From Nitrosopumilus sp. K4 (GTDB taxonomy: Archaea > Thermoproteota > Nitrososphaeria > Nitrososphaerales > Nitrosopumilaceae): a stretch of 64,000 nt of DNA. Below the pieces are notes generated by a model. The model was not told the DNA's origin, did no database searches, and saw only the letters and a program-made list of their open reading frames with translations. Below are positions 14,947 through 24,067 of this stretch, piece after piece (within the stretch, counting starts at the first letter, position 1; each line of letters begins with the position of its first letter). The position numbers and the translations under genes were made by a program. The DNA lies in assembly GCF_018128925.1 (NCBI RefSeq), contig NZ_CP067007.1, forward strand, positions 434,001 through 498,000. The letters run 5' to 3'.

Positions 14947-14962
14947 TCGGCTCTCCTGTACT

Positions 14963-16795
14963 TTACTTTCTTAGCTTACTCTGCTTTTGTCTTATCAATT
15001 TTGGAATAAACATGAATATGACAAGAATTATCTCTAACCTTCCAAGTATCATCAGAAAACTCGCGATTACTTTTCCAATAGGATCAAGATCTATTCCTAA
15101 TATTCCAGAACCAAGACCTGCGGTAGTTATTGCTCCAATTGTTTCAAAATATGAATCGTAGAAATCATAACCTTCACTTGATAGGTACAAGGCACCAACA
15201 AGAGGAAGTGTTGGAAACAATGCAAATATCAGAAGGGTTGTAGCAAGCTCATTTTTGTCATCCACAAATCCTTTTTTCCATCCACTTGAACTGAGTAGTT
15301 TTCTCAGATCGTATAAATTCAGTATACGAAATATCTTGATTCCTCCTGCAGTAGAAAACCCACATCCTCCAATAATCATCAATATTGTTAGGATTATTTT
15401 GGGAGTGGCATCCAACATACTCATATCTACTACTTGAAATCCTGCAGTGGTGCTGGTTGCAACAATAGTTATTGCATTACTCATTGAATCAGCTCCATAC
15501 AACACAGAAAACAAGATTATTGCACCTGATAGCATTAGCAAGTATGTAGTAACTTCTCTTCCCAATTTCACTGATAGAAATTTTGTTCTTACTAATCCAT
15601 AATGAAATCCAAACGGTAAGGTTCCGAGTATCATGCCGACAATCAATACTATCTCTCCCCCTAATCCAATTTCTGAGAACATGTTAGAATCTGGCAAAAA
15701 CCCTCCGGTAGAAAGAGTACTAAACGCAAGCGAAAAATTATCCAGCATATCTTCAGAACCAAATATCCAAAACATCGTTGCAATCATTACTGTGTAAATG
15801 GAGAAAACTATTGTAATTGTTGCAAATAATTCTCGTAGATTTGGTGTTGCTCCTGATATTAGACCTTTCATATTATGCAATTTGCCTTCAGGATAAAACG
15901 CAGTCATTATGAGGTAAATAAAACTCAGTCCACCCACAAACTGTGTAAACCCACGAAAGAATGTAAAGCTCTGCGGTAATGTCTCAGGTGTAGCAAATAA
16001 TGAAATTCCAGCAGTAGTGAATGCTGCCGAACTTGAAAAAAGACTATTTGAAAATTCTTCTATGAAGCCAATATCTCCATATGGTGAGATGTACATGTAT
16101 GGAATTGTTCCGACAACAACCAGTATTACAAAACTAGAAAATACAAGTATGGTCATTCCTTGTATACCTAGTGGATGTTTTTCACCATACGAGTTTAATG
16201 AAAATCCTAATGCTAGAAGTGTTGTTGCCATCATAAATATGCCTGACGCTACCTGAACCTCAAACATGAAAGTTGATACAAGTGCTGGAATCAGCATGAG
16301 CAATCCTGCAAATTGGGTGACTGAACCTAAATTCCACAGAATTGATTTTACAGACGATGCTGGTTTCTTGTTTCTTGCTATGGACCCGTGGATTAATTCC
16401 ACAATAGTGTGTTGAAATATGATGCCGATTACTCTGTTTGATTCTGATAACACTGCAAGCTTTCGAATTTTGTTCTTTCTCATTCTCTCTAATGCCTCTT
16501 CTAATGAAGAGTTGTGAGGTATTGATGCTAGAGGAAATGACATGATGTCCTCAAGTCTTGTCCTTGAAGAACGTGCATGTTGTTCTCCTATTTTTTTTAA
16601 AATATCTTCATCTGTAACAATTCCTACTGGTTCTCCTGTTGCATTTATTACAATAATCTCATCAGTACGATGTTTTTGCATTTGAGCACAAGCTGATGGT
16701 ATGAATGATGATTCATGCATAATGGTGATTGTTCTTTTCATGTATTGGGAAACCTTGTATTTTAGAACGTCTGGAGCTGATTCAGAATATGCCAT
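14963..16795 (-). CDS. potassium transporter TrkH family with N-terminal CBS pair (610 aa)
   Basis: Residues ~15-130 contain two CBS domains (VINATGEPVGIVTDEDILKK and LAVLSESNRVIGIIFQH). After that come about ten transmembrane segments with the repeated selectivity-filter signatures of Trk/Ktr channels: TTAGISLFATPE, LSTGGFLPDS, TTAGFQVVDM and TAGLGSGILG. TrkH subunits move K+ (or Na+). CBS pairs usually sense adenine nucleotides. The fusion suggests direct nucleotide gating, replacing the separate TrkA/KtrA partner, none of which is encoded nearby. It is transcribed away from the JAMM gene. Confidence 0.85.
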   Translation of the reverse strand: MAYSESAPDVLKYKVSQYMKRTITIMHESSFIPSACAQMQKHRTDEIIVINATGEPVGIVTDEDILKKIGEQHARSSRTRLEDIMSFPLASIPHNSSLEEALERMRKNKIRKLAVLSESNRVIGIIFQHTIVELIHGSIARNKKPASSVKSILWNLGSVTQFAGLLMLIPALVSTFMFEVQVASGIFMMATTLLALGFSLNSYGEKHPLGIQGMTILVFSSFVILVVVGTIPYMYISPYGDIGFIEEFSNSLFSSSAAFTTAGISLFATPETLPQSFTFFRGFTQFVGGLSFIYLIMTAFYPEGKLHNMKGLISGATPNLRELFATITIVFSIYTVMIATMFWIFGSEDMLDNFSLAFSTLSTGGFLPDSNMFSEIGLGGEIVLIVGMILGTLPFGFHYGLVRTKFLSVKLGREVTTYLLMLSGAIILFSVLYGADSMSNAITIVATSTTAGFQVVDMSMLDATPKIILTILMIIGGCGFSTAGGIKIFRILNLYDLRKLLSSSGWKKGFVDDKNELATTLLIFALFPTLPLVGALYLSSEGYDFYDSYFETIGAITTAGLGSGILGIDLDPIGKVIASFLMILGRLEIILVIFMFIPKLIRQKQSKLRK

Positions 16796-16932
16796 TTGTC
16801 TTGACCTTTTTTGGGCTGTTATTTAGTATTGTGTAACAAGGTTCAATATGATAAACACTTGTTGTAACGTGGAAACTTTGTATTTTAAATTATAATTCAA
16901 ATGTTGTGTAATGTAATAAAGATTAGTTAACT

Positions 16933-17412
16933 ATGTTAATCGAAGATTATTGCCTTCATCAAACAAACAAAGATGGCTTAAAGAATATGTTTTTTAAAAC
17001 AAAGAAATCGGATCATGCTGTTTCTATTGTAAAAAACAAAAGAGACGTGAAATTGAAAAAAGAAGTTGCAGATAGTATTTTGTCATATTGTTGTATGGCC
17101 CATCCAAATGAGGGAATCCTGATTTTACGAGGAAAGTCAAAGAAAGGCAATGTGTTTATTGATGGGCTAGTTATTCCTCCTTTTTCTTTTAGTTCTTGTC
17201 ATTCCTCTGGATTTCCACATAACATGCTTCCTGGCGATTTAAGTTATGTTGGGACTGTACACTCTCATCCCAGTGGTTCAGCAAAACCTTCTGTAACTGA
17301 CTTGAACAACTTTTTTCAACTAATCTCTTTGATTGTAAGGTTTCCTTATAGTGATGGAGATATCTTTGCATGGGATAGTGATGGCCACTCTGTCCAATTA
17401 GATATTGTGTAA
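16933..17412 (+). CDS. JAMM/MPN metalloprotease, stand-alone (159 aa)
   Basis: The zinc-protease signature is complete: catalytic E60 in PNEGILILRG, H110 and H112 in TVHSHPSG, then S120 and D123 in PSVTD. Archaeal stand-alone JAMM proteins (e.g. HvJAMM1) remove ubiquitin-like SAMP modifiers. Others are desulfurating or RadC-like. The first ~18 residues are poorly typical, and an ATG at 16987 could be the true start. No E1, SAMP or proteasome gene is adjacent, so the substrate is inferred from family only. Confidence 0.8.
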   Translation: MLIEDYCLHQTNKDGLKNMFFKTKKSDHAVSIVKNKRDVKLKKEVADSILSYCCMAHPNEGILILRGKSKKGNVFIDGLVIPPFSFSSCHSSGFPHNMLPGDLSYVGTVHSHPSGSAKPSVTDLNNFFQLISLIVRFPYSDGDIFAWDSDGHSVQLDIV

Positions 17413-17528
17413 TCTGATATTGTAATGATGACAAAAATTTATCAAAAATAAAATTTGAATTATTTTTTCACTAATTTTGAAATTGTGCATGACATGACTG
17501 AATATCTGTCCATGTGTGAATTTACAAA

Positions 17529-17981
17529 TTATCTTGGAGGTTCTTTTTTAATTCTGTATAGGTTCCTTTTTGAAATAACTATTGTTTTGCCATCTTGTGT
17601 TGAGCCTTCATAATCTATTGCAATCTTTCCAAAATCATCATCAATATCGTCCTTTGCAGATACTGTGAATTTTAATTTCAATACTTCATCAGTGTATAGT
17701 GGTTTTAGAAAACGTGTGTTTCTATTTTCCCATCCTGCGTCTCCATCTGTTCCTATGAATATTATGTGATTTCCATAGATCTGACTTATTCTTGTAAATT
17801 CACCCTCCATTCGTGCTAGTATTGCTCTTCCAGAAACAATTTTTTGTTTGCCTTTTTGCATGTCTTCTAAAAATGCATTTTTGATTCTCGAAAAACTTAG
17901 GTATTCATCTAATTCTTTATCTGATATGCTGCATGTCGAATAAAATGCGTCACCTACTCTTAACTCAGAAAATTTTTTCAT
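17529..17981 (-). CDS. MaoC-like hot-dog domain protein (150 aa)
   Basis: A single hot-dog fold is suggested by FSELRVGDAFYS at the N-terminus. A helix (IVSGRAILARMEGEF) follows, then TRFLKPLYTDEVLKLKFTVS and GKTIVISKRNLYRI strands, as in MaoC-type enoyl-CoA hydratases. The usual catalytic D-x4-H is not clear (DGDAGWENRN lies at that place), so activity is uncertain. It begins 2 bp after the tandem SDR gene and is surely co-transcribed with it. It may hydrate or bind a CoA thioester in the same pathway. Confidence 0.55.
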   Translation of the reverse strand: MKKFSELRVGDAFYSTCSISDKELDEYLSFSRIKNAFLEDMQKGKQKIVSGRAILARMEGEFTRISQIYGNHIIFIGTDGDAGWENRNTRFLKPLYTDEVLKLKFTVSAKDDIDDDFGKIAIDYEGSTQDGKTIVISKRNLYRIKKEPPR

Positions 17982-17983
17982 TC

Positions 17984-19753
17984 TTATCTTAACTCATCAA
18001 CACAAAATGTTACTTGAGCTGACGAGGCTGCGTTTTCAGATACAAGGAAATTAAATGCCTGTGCAATTCTTTCATTACTTGATTCAGTTCCTGAGACTGA
18101 ACCTGGGAATATGGAAAATATTCTGATATTTGATTTTAATACATCGCTTAATTCTTGGTTCACTGTTGTGGTAAATGGTCTTAATGCTCCTCTGAACACC
18201 TCAACTTGTGCCCTTTGTGTTCCTGTTACTTTTCTTCCCGATGGCAAATCCGGACCGATGATCATCATTGCTCCTTGTGTATCTTTGTATAGTCTGGGGT
18301 CTTTTCTTCCTCCTGGGACAAATTGTTCTAGTACTCCTTGAGCTACAGTGGCTGGGGTTGTAATGAATTTTTCAATTAACTCATCCCATTCTGCTCTGGA
18401 TAATTCAGTTAATTTTGGTACTTCGGGAATCTTTCCTGTTACATGAATTACGCCTAAAATCTTTCCCAAGTTCGTATTTGCTGTGTTTAGCCATCTGGAA
18501 ACTTCTTCGGGATTTTTGATGTTTATTATGTGAGAGTGGAATTTTCCACTAATGTATTCCTGTAATTCCTGCGGTGTTGATTCAGAGATAAAACATGCAA
18601 CTTTACCACCGTTTTTTTCTACATGCTGAGCTAGATATTCTACTCTTTCTGCATCTGTCTTGTCAGTTGCATCAACAGTAAATACAACTGCCCGTCCTGT
18701 AAAGTCTGGTTGATGAACTCCTGGAGTCGTGGTTCCGATATGTGGTTTTACTGGATAGAATACTCTGTCTCCTGGAATAACTTTTCCATTTAAAATTTTA
18801 GCAATTTCATCATCACATAGATTCAACACTGATTCTGCCACTTGACTTTGCGCTAAGAATTCTTTATTGGCAATCATGTGTGATGTGTTGGTTTGAACTT
18901 TTTCTGCAATACTTTGAATTTTATTTAATAAATTGGCAAATGTCTCTGTGATTTTTTGGATATCTTTTCCATTTGCTAATTTTTGTGCAGCAGATGCAAT
19001 TCCTTCTTTTACAACATTGTCCTCTTCTCCTAATAATGACAACAATTCTTTGTTTGCAGCATCTACTTCTTCTGGAGTTAATTCTTCAAATCCACTAACC
19101 CTCATAAATTCTGCAGCTGCTTTTGGATATACTGTCTTGTAAATTCTGTCTGAATGAACTGGCCCTGGATTTGTTGCAATAGATATGATTCCTTTATCTG
19201 TTAATTCCCATGACATCAATTCTGCCAATCTGTTTTTTGCACCTTGTGATGCGGTGTATGGGCTTCTAAATCTGTAAGGTCTTTGCTCTAGTGGTCTTTC
19301 TTCTGTAAAAAATGTAGAAATTGTAATAATTTTTCCACCTTCTTTCATTACTCTTAATGCTTGTACTGAACCCCAGAATGTCCCTGTTAAGTGAATTCCT
19401 ACTGTACTTTTAAAATCATCTAAGGGTGCATTTGCAAAACAAGTAACAGGACCTGAAACTCCTGCGTTATTAATTACATAATCGACTGTGACATTGTCAT
19501 TTTTTAACTCATCAAACATTTTGGTCATTGCAGATTCATCAGCAACATCAACTCCTGCAAAAATTCTAATTGATGAATTTACTCCTTGAGGAATTTTTCC
19601 TTCAAGTTCTTTTGCTGCTTCTTCTAATGGTTCCTTTCGTCTTCCAAGGATTATTACACTTGCTCCGTTTTCCACAAATTTTGTAGCAATTGCTTTTCCA
19701 ATACCTGTTCCACTACCTGTTACTAGGGCAACTTTATCTTGGAATTTTAGCAT
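17984..19753 (-). CDS. tandem SDR protein, malonyl-CoA reductase-like (589 aa)
   Basis: The N-terminal SDR (1-~240) has the NAD(P)-binding loop TGSGTGIGKA, NNAGVSG, a long STFFTEERPLEQRPYRFRS insert, active-site Y in SPYTASQGAK and NPGPVHSDRIYK. A second, divergent Rossmann domain (~345-589) follows a helical linker. From memory, this plan and the insert resemble the C-terminal, malonyl-CoA-reducing half of Chloroflexus Mcr, including the late VFRGALRPFTTTV helix. The catalytic lysine at Y+4 is replaced by Gln, with a Lys at Y+7. A role in the 3-hydroxypropionate/4-hydroxybutyrate cycle is a hypothesis. Confidence 0.65.
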   Translation of the reverse strand: MLKFQDKVALVTGSGTGIGKAIATKFVENGASVIILGRRKEPLEEAAKELEGKIPQGVNSSIRIFAGVDVADESAMTKMFDELKNDNVTVDYVINNAGVSGPVTCFANAPLDDFKSTVGIHLTGTFWGSVQALRVMKEGGKIITISTFFTEERPLEQRPYRFRSPYTASQGAKNRLAELMSWELTDKGIISIATNPGPVHSDRIYKTVYPKAAAEFMRVSGFEELTPEEVDAANKELLSLLGEEDNVVKEGIASAAQKLANGKDIQKITETFANLLNKIQSIAEKVQTNTSHMIANKEFLAQSQVAESVLNLCDDEIAKILNGKVIPGDRVFYPVKPHIGTTTPGVHQPDFTGRAVVFTVDATDKTDAERVEYLAQHVEKNGGKVACFISESTPQELQEYISGKFHSHIINIKNPEEVSRWLNTANTNLGKILGVIHVTGKIPEVPKLTELSRAEWDELIEKFITTPATVAQGVLEQFVPGGRKDPRLYKDTQGAMMIIGPDLPSGRKVTGTQRAQVEVFRGALRPFTTTVNQELSDVLKSNIRIFSIFPGSVSGTESSNERIAQAFNFLVSENAASSAQVTFCVDELR

Positions 19754-19849
19754 AGATAAACAGTCAAACCTTTTGTAATATTTAATTGGATTGATCTGGT
19801 TTCGGTAATTCTTGATATCTTTATTTGTGGGTATGATTCATGTTTTTTG

Positions 19850-20086
19850 ATGCATGATACTGAGCCAGATACATTTGTTTTACAATCATGGCCTGAAAAA
19901 TTTAGTGATATGTTAAAAGAGATCGGTATAGAATCTAGCCCAAAAGATATTGGCACTGATCAAGTTGAAAATGGTGATTATTACAGTAGGTATTTTGCTC
20001 ATACAGCTAGGATGATTACAAATAGAGGCACACTCGATGTGAAAAATTCTAATATTGACGTAATTCAAATTATTCAGAAGGGATAA
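19850..20086 (+). CDS. hypothetical protein (78 aa), first of a pair
   Basis: A small soluble protein starting MHDTEPDTFVLQSWPEKFSD with a central YYSRYFAHTARMITN segment. No domain recognised. The ATG at 19850 is chosen over a TTG directly before it. It is 2 bp upstream of the next gene, so the two are probably made together. Confidence 0.55.
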   Translation: MHDTEPDTFVLQSWPEKFSDMLKEIGIESSPKDIGTDQVENGDYYSRYFAHTARMITNRGTLDVKNSNIDVIQIIQKG

Positions 20087-20088
20087 CA

Positions 20089-20466
20089 ATGCAAGATCCT
20101 ACACCTTTGCCTTGGGGCGCACTTGACAGATATCAGGCCCATTTTATAGTAAGAAAAGAAGCTGGTAAAGGGTTTGCAAATTATGTTGCCCGGACTAAAC
20201 TTACAACTCAGGGACATTTTGGTGCAAAAACTGTAGTCAAAGTTGAATGGGATGGAAGTGGCAGTCTTGCAACTTTGTTAAATCAAGACTCTGAACTCAA
20301 TGAAATGATTGCAAAACAATCTGTACATGATGCTACCATCTTTGTAGAACCTACTGATGGTGCAATTAGAATTAGAAACAAATGGAAAAATCATCTATCC
20401 TTTGGTATAACAAAAGAATTGTTTGAAATTTATGACCGCATTGCAGGTCACATAAAACACGTCTAG
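20089..20466 (+). CDS. hypothetical protein (125 aa), second of a pair
   Basis: An alpha/beta protein (PLPWGALDRYQAHFIVRKEA, then several short strands and a final helix). I do not recognise the family. It follows the 78-aa gene by 2 bp and overlaps the end of the convergent endA gene by 4 bp. It has no signal peptide or cysteine motif. Confidence 0.55.
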   Translation: MQDPTPLPWGALDRYQAHFIVRKEAGKGFANYVARTKLTTQGHFGAKTVVKVEWDGSGSLATLLNQDSELNEMIAKQSVHDATIFVEPTDGAIRIRNKWKNHLSFGITKELFEIYDRIAGHIKHV

Positions 20467-20999
20467 GCCTTCCACCAATCAAGTGCTAAAAAATCTACTT
20501 TGTCTTTTCCTTTTGGAATTGCTAAAATGAATTGTTTTCTCACAGTTGTTGCTAATCTCCCTGCTAATACTACTCCTGTCGATGTGATTGGATCATTTCT
20601 GTTGTATACTTGAATCAAATAAGGTGCATGATCAATCCCTGGCCCTCTTTCATAAACTGCAAAATCACAACCGAATTTTATGCCTGGGTTTATGATGTAT
20701 CCTTTGTCTCTAAAATTCTTGTATACGAGATATTTTTTATCAAAATCATGATATTCTTTTTTACAAATCTCAATCATGTCTTCAACTGAAACTTTATTTT
20801 TTGATTGATAAATTGAAATTTTTTTGTTTTCTAAAAGATACAATCCTTCAATGAGATCTAAAATTAATGGTACATCAATTTCTTCTGGTTTTGGTTTCGG
20901 TATTCCGATTGGTTTGCCATAATAACCTTGACTAAAAAGTTCACGAGAGTCTTTGATATTCCAAACAATAATTCTATTTTCAATTAATTCACTTTTCAT
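20463..20999 (-). CDS. endA: tRNA-splicing endonuclease EndA
   Basis: The protein has the EndA C-terminal nuclease domain with the catalytic triad in order: tyrosine in FAVYERGPG, histidine in IDHAPYLIQ and lysine in TTVRKQFILA (Y119, H127, K158 counted from the upstream start at 21008). EndA cuts bulge-helix-bulge introns from tRNA and also rRNA processing stems in archaea. This is the ~180-residue subunit form. The ATG at 20999 is chosen over one at 21008. The family is certain, the exact oligomer type is not. Confidence 0.9.
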   Translation of the reverse strand: MKSELIENRIIVWNIKDSRELFSQGYYGKPIGIPKPKPEEIDVPLILDLIEGLYLLENKKISIYQSKNKVSVEDMIEICKKEYHDFDKKYLVYKNFRDKGYIINPGIKFGCDFAVYERGPGIDHAPYLIQVYNRNDPITSTGVVLAGRLATTVRKQFILAIPKGKDKVDFLALDWWKA

Positions 21000-21070
21000 A
21001 ATTTTCATCTTTGTAATTCGTATATGAATTCTGTACTTTAAAAATTAAAAGTAAAAATGTTGGGTGGGTT

Positions 21071-21736
21071 CTATAGGCTTAATGCTAACAGGATGAATGA
21101 ATCTGATACTCTCTGACATTTGTCTGCCATTTCTTCTATTCCTTCAATTACGTCTTTCATCAACAATAATTCTTTTGTATTTGTAACTTCACTTAGTAGC
21201 TTCAATGTTGCTTGTCTGTATTTTGTGTCTATTTCTCTTTCAATAGTCTGTGTTTCTTGTGCCAATTCAATTGCACTTGCAGTGTTTGTGTTTAGACTGC
21301 GAATGATTTCATTTAGTTTGTAAACCTGGTCTACTACTAATTCAATCAATTTTGTTATGTCTTGATCAAGTTTTGCATTTTTTAGTGTTGTGTGTTTTAC
21401 ATTGGCCAATTTGAATGATATTCCAGTAATGTAACCTGCAATCTCATCCATAGTGTATGCTGTGTTTAGTAAGTTTTCTCTGTTCATGATGAGTCCGCCT
21501 ACATCAGCTACTTCTCTTGTAATCTTTCTCCTGAGATTCTCTACTTCTTCTTCTATGGTTGAAATTTGTTCTAATGCATTTTTGATTCCTGTTTTGTCTT
21601 TTTTCATCATGAGATCTGGTAATGTTGCAAGTTCTCTTGATGCATTTAGAATTCTGTTGATTTCGTCTTGTAAAACTGCTATAGCCTTTCTTTTTGCTTG
21701 AACTTCAAGCTCTCCGCTATACATTTCAAGTTTCAA
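21071..21736 (-). CDS. PhoU-like/DUF47 helical protein (221 aa)
   Basis: The protein is made of long amphipathic helices with the spacing of the PhoU/DUF47 three-helix bundle: INRILNASRELATLPDLMM, a second bundle after YTMDEIAGYITGISFKLANV and the terminal EEMADKCQRVSDSFILLALS. DUF47 proteins often partner PiT phosphate transporters or regulate phosphate and metal homeostasis. No transporter is adjacent here. The end EGIEEMADKC is the classic E-x3-D metal-binding helix of the family. Confidence 0.75.
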   Translation of the reverse strand: MKLEMYSGELEVQAKRKAIAVLQDEINRILNASRELATLPDLMMKKDKTGIKNALEQISTIEEEVENLRRKITREVADVGGLIMNRENLLNTAYTMDEIAGYITGISFKLANVKHTTLKNAKLDQDITKLIELVVDQVYKLNEIIRSLNTNTASAIELAQETQTIEREIDTKYRQATLKLLSEVTNTKELLLMKDVIEGIEEMADKCQRVSDSFILLALSL

Positions 21737-21790
21737 AACATTCAGAGGTAATTTAAATCCTCTATGACTTTTATGAAATTTTGAGCATAA

Positions 21791-23557
21791 TTACATCAAA
21801 TTTTTGTCATGTGCAACTTTTTTTTGCCCTTTGTATAATGTCATGACTTCTTCATTTGTTGATGCATCTTCTGCTGCTTTCTCTACTCTGATCTTACCCG
21901 TAAACTTTGGGAATCTTAATGCAAGCCCTGTATTTTTCCTAATTTGATCTCTTGCTGCTTTGTGAATTGGACTGAGTGTAATTTCTGAAGCTACAACCTC
22001 TACAACTAATTCTGGTTCAAACCAAACATCAGCTTCCATTTCGCTATCTATTCTTGGATTTTTCTTTATCGTTACTTTGTCTGATAAAATTTGATAAAGT
22101 TGATCTAAATCTTCATCAGTAAAACCTGTACCAACTTTACATATGCTTGTAAACATGTCTTGGTCGTCATCATAACTTGCTAACAATAATGTACCATATC
22201 TTCCAGTTCTTCTACCTTTTCCAAAAAATGCACCAATTACAACGAGATCTAAACTATCTCCTAATTCATTTCTGTATTCTCTTTTGAGCTTTAACCAATG
22301 ACTGCCCCTTGACCCTGCTTGATATGGCTTATCTAGCATCTTTAGCATTAGTCCTTCACATCCTGCGTTGATGCTGTTTTCTAAAAATTCTTCAATTTCG
22401 TTTTCATTTGTAACAATTGTCATGGGTATATTTTTAGCAAATTCATCTTCTTTGACAATTTTTTCTAGCAATTTTCTTCTTTCTTGATATTCTAATTCTA
22501 GGCAACTTTTGCCATTGTGGTATAGTATATCAAAAAAGTTTACGCTTATTGGATATTGTAATACTGCTTTTTCTATTTTGTACTTTCTTCGTCTATGCAT
22601 CAATTCTTGAAATGGTAAAAATTCTCCAGAATTTTCATTAATTGCAACTGCCTCTGCTTCTAAAATGACCTTTTCTGCTTGAATTGATTTTGGTATTTTT
22701 TCTACAATGTCTGGGTAATAACTTGTAATGTTTTCTAAACTTCTTGAAAATAAAATTACTCTTTCTCCTTCAATATGTAATTGTACTCTTTCTCCATCTA
22801 GTTTGTATTCTGCTGCAAACTTGTTACCCATTTTTTCTATTGCTTCATCTTCACTCTTCACTCTATCTGCCAGCATAGGGCGAATTGGATTGAATAAATT
22901 AATCTCAAATTTTTCAATCCCTTCTAATCCTTTACTTGCTACTACTTCTGCAACCTTACCTAGATCGCTTGATACATTGTAAGAGTGCTCTAACTGTTTT
23001 CTATTTTCTTTATTGCTTGTAAATGCAATTGCAAGTGCATCCATCATTGTATTTTCTGCTACGCCAAGTCTTAATGTACCGAGTAAAATTTTTAGAATAA
23101 AACTTGCCTCAATTGGTGTTGCATCATTTAGAAGACTTGAAATATATTTCATTTTCATGTCTTGTGAACGAGATCCTTCTAACTTTGCAATTTTGAATAA
23201 TGTTTCATAAACTCTTTCTACTGTGATGTCTTCCATGAGAAAAGTTGTCTGTGTTTTTTGTTCTAAAATTACGGTAGATGCACTTCCCAAATCTCCACTC
23301 TTTCTATATTCTGTTTCAATTTTTTTTATGGGTATGCCTGATGATTTTGAAATTGCTCTAATGGCAAGCTTTTCTGCTACTCCGAGTTCTATTCCTTCAA
23401 AATCTGGTCTAAGTTTTCCTTGAAGCAAATATACGATTTTTGAAATTACTTCTTGAGGTGTCTTTTCAAATAATTCTACTAGGTATTGTGTTAGTTCAAG
23501 TCTTTTTCTAGTTGATTCCATCTTACGAAATGCATCAGCTAGTATGGCAAATTCCAC
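21791..23557 (-). CDS. lig: ATP-dependent DNA ligase
   Basis: The length of 588 residues is usual for archaeal Lig. The N-terminal DNA-binding helical domain (1-~225) is followed by motif I AAEYKLDGERVQLH, whose lysine is adenylated. Then come motif III (SVNFFDILYHNG), motif IV (EGLMLKM), motif V (SHWLKLKREY) and the C-terminal OB fold. It seals nicks in replication and repair. The gene is alone between the PhoU-like gene and a membrane-protein gene, all on the minus strand. Confidence 0.95.
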   Translation of the reverse strand: MEFAILADAFRKMESTRKRLELTQYLVELFEKTPQEVISKIVYLLQGKLRPDFEGIELGVAEKLAIRAISKSSGIPIKKIETEYRKSGDLGSASTVILEQKTQTTFLMEDITVERVYETLFKIAKLEGSRSQDMKMKYISSLLNDATPIEASFILKILLGTLRLGVAENTMMDALAIAFTSNKENRKQLEHSYNVSSDLGKVAEVVASKGLEGIEKFEINLFNPIRPMLADRVKSEDEAIEKMGNKFAAEYKLDGERVQLHIEGERVILFSRSLENITSYYPDIVEKIPKSIQAEKVILEAEAVAINENSGEFLPFQELMHRRRKYKIEKAVLQYPISVNFFDILYHNGKSCLELEYQERRKLLEKIVKEDEFAKNIPMTIVTNENEIEEFLENSINAGCEGLMLKMLDKPYQAGSRGSHWLKLKREYRNELGDSLDLVVIGAFFGKGRRTGRYGTLLLASYDDDQDMFTSICKVGTGFTDEDLDQLYQILSDKVTIKKNPRIDSEMEADVWFEPELVVEVVASEITLSPIHKAARDQIRKNTGLALRFPKFTGKIRVEKAAEDASTNEEVMTLYKGQKKVAHDKNLM

Positions 23558-23593
23558 TCTCTAACTCTTATGATCCGAAATAAAAGTTTGAAT

Positions 23594-24004
23594 CTAGATA
23601 TACTTGAAAATAGTTGGCTTGTCTGATTTTGGAATGTCTGAAACCAATGCGAAATTATAAAGTGGATACAATTTTTTGTATTGTTTCATAAAACTCCAAG
23701 CTACATCATGTGTTTTGAATTCTGTTCTGATTCCTTCTATCTTGCTCTTTTTTCCAAACACGTCAAAAACTACTACTGAGTAGTTTTTTGGGCGATTATG
23801 TGGTTTTGCCTTAAGCAACCAAGCTAATGCAAAAATAAAGACTGCTCCTAAAATAACATATTCTCCTGCTATTTTGAAAAATGTCAAAAATATGCTTGGG
23901 ATGGTTTGACCAAAAAGTACCGCCATGAAATTAGAAAATGAGATTACTGCTATTGCTGTGAAAATGTATGTTTTCCAATCAAAAATTTTAGAGATAAATT
24001 CCAT
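23594..24004 (-). CDS. membrane protein with C-terminal soluble domain (136 aa)
   Basis: Two hydrophobic helices (about residues 10-33 and 45-65) are followed by a ~70-residue basic domain with YSVVVFDVFGKKSKIEGIRT and VAWSFMKQYKKLYPLYNFAL. No family is recognised. It lies between ligase and FBP aldolase genes. Confidence 0.55.
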   Translation of the reverse strand: MEFISKIFDWKTYIFTAIAVISFSNFMAVLFGQTIPSIFLTFFKIAGEYVILGAVFIFALAWLLKAKPHNRPKNYSVVVFDVFGKKSKIEGIRTEFKTHDVAWSFMKQYKKLYPLYNFALVSDIPKSDKPTIFKYI

Positions 24005-24067
24005 CAGATAATGTAATTACTTTTTGTTTTCTTTTAACTATTTCTCATCTTATCTGAGATGGAATTT

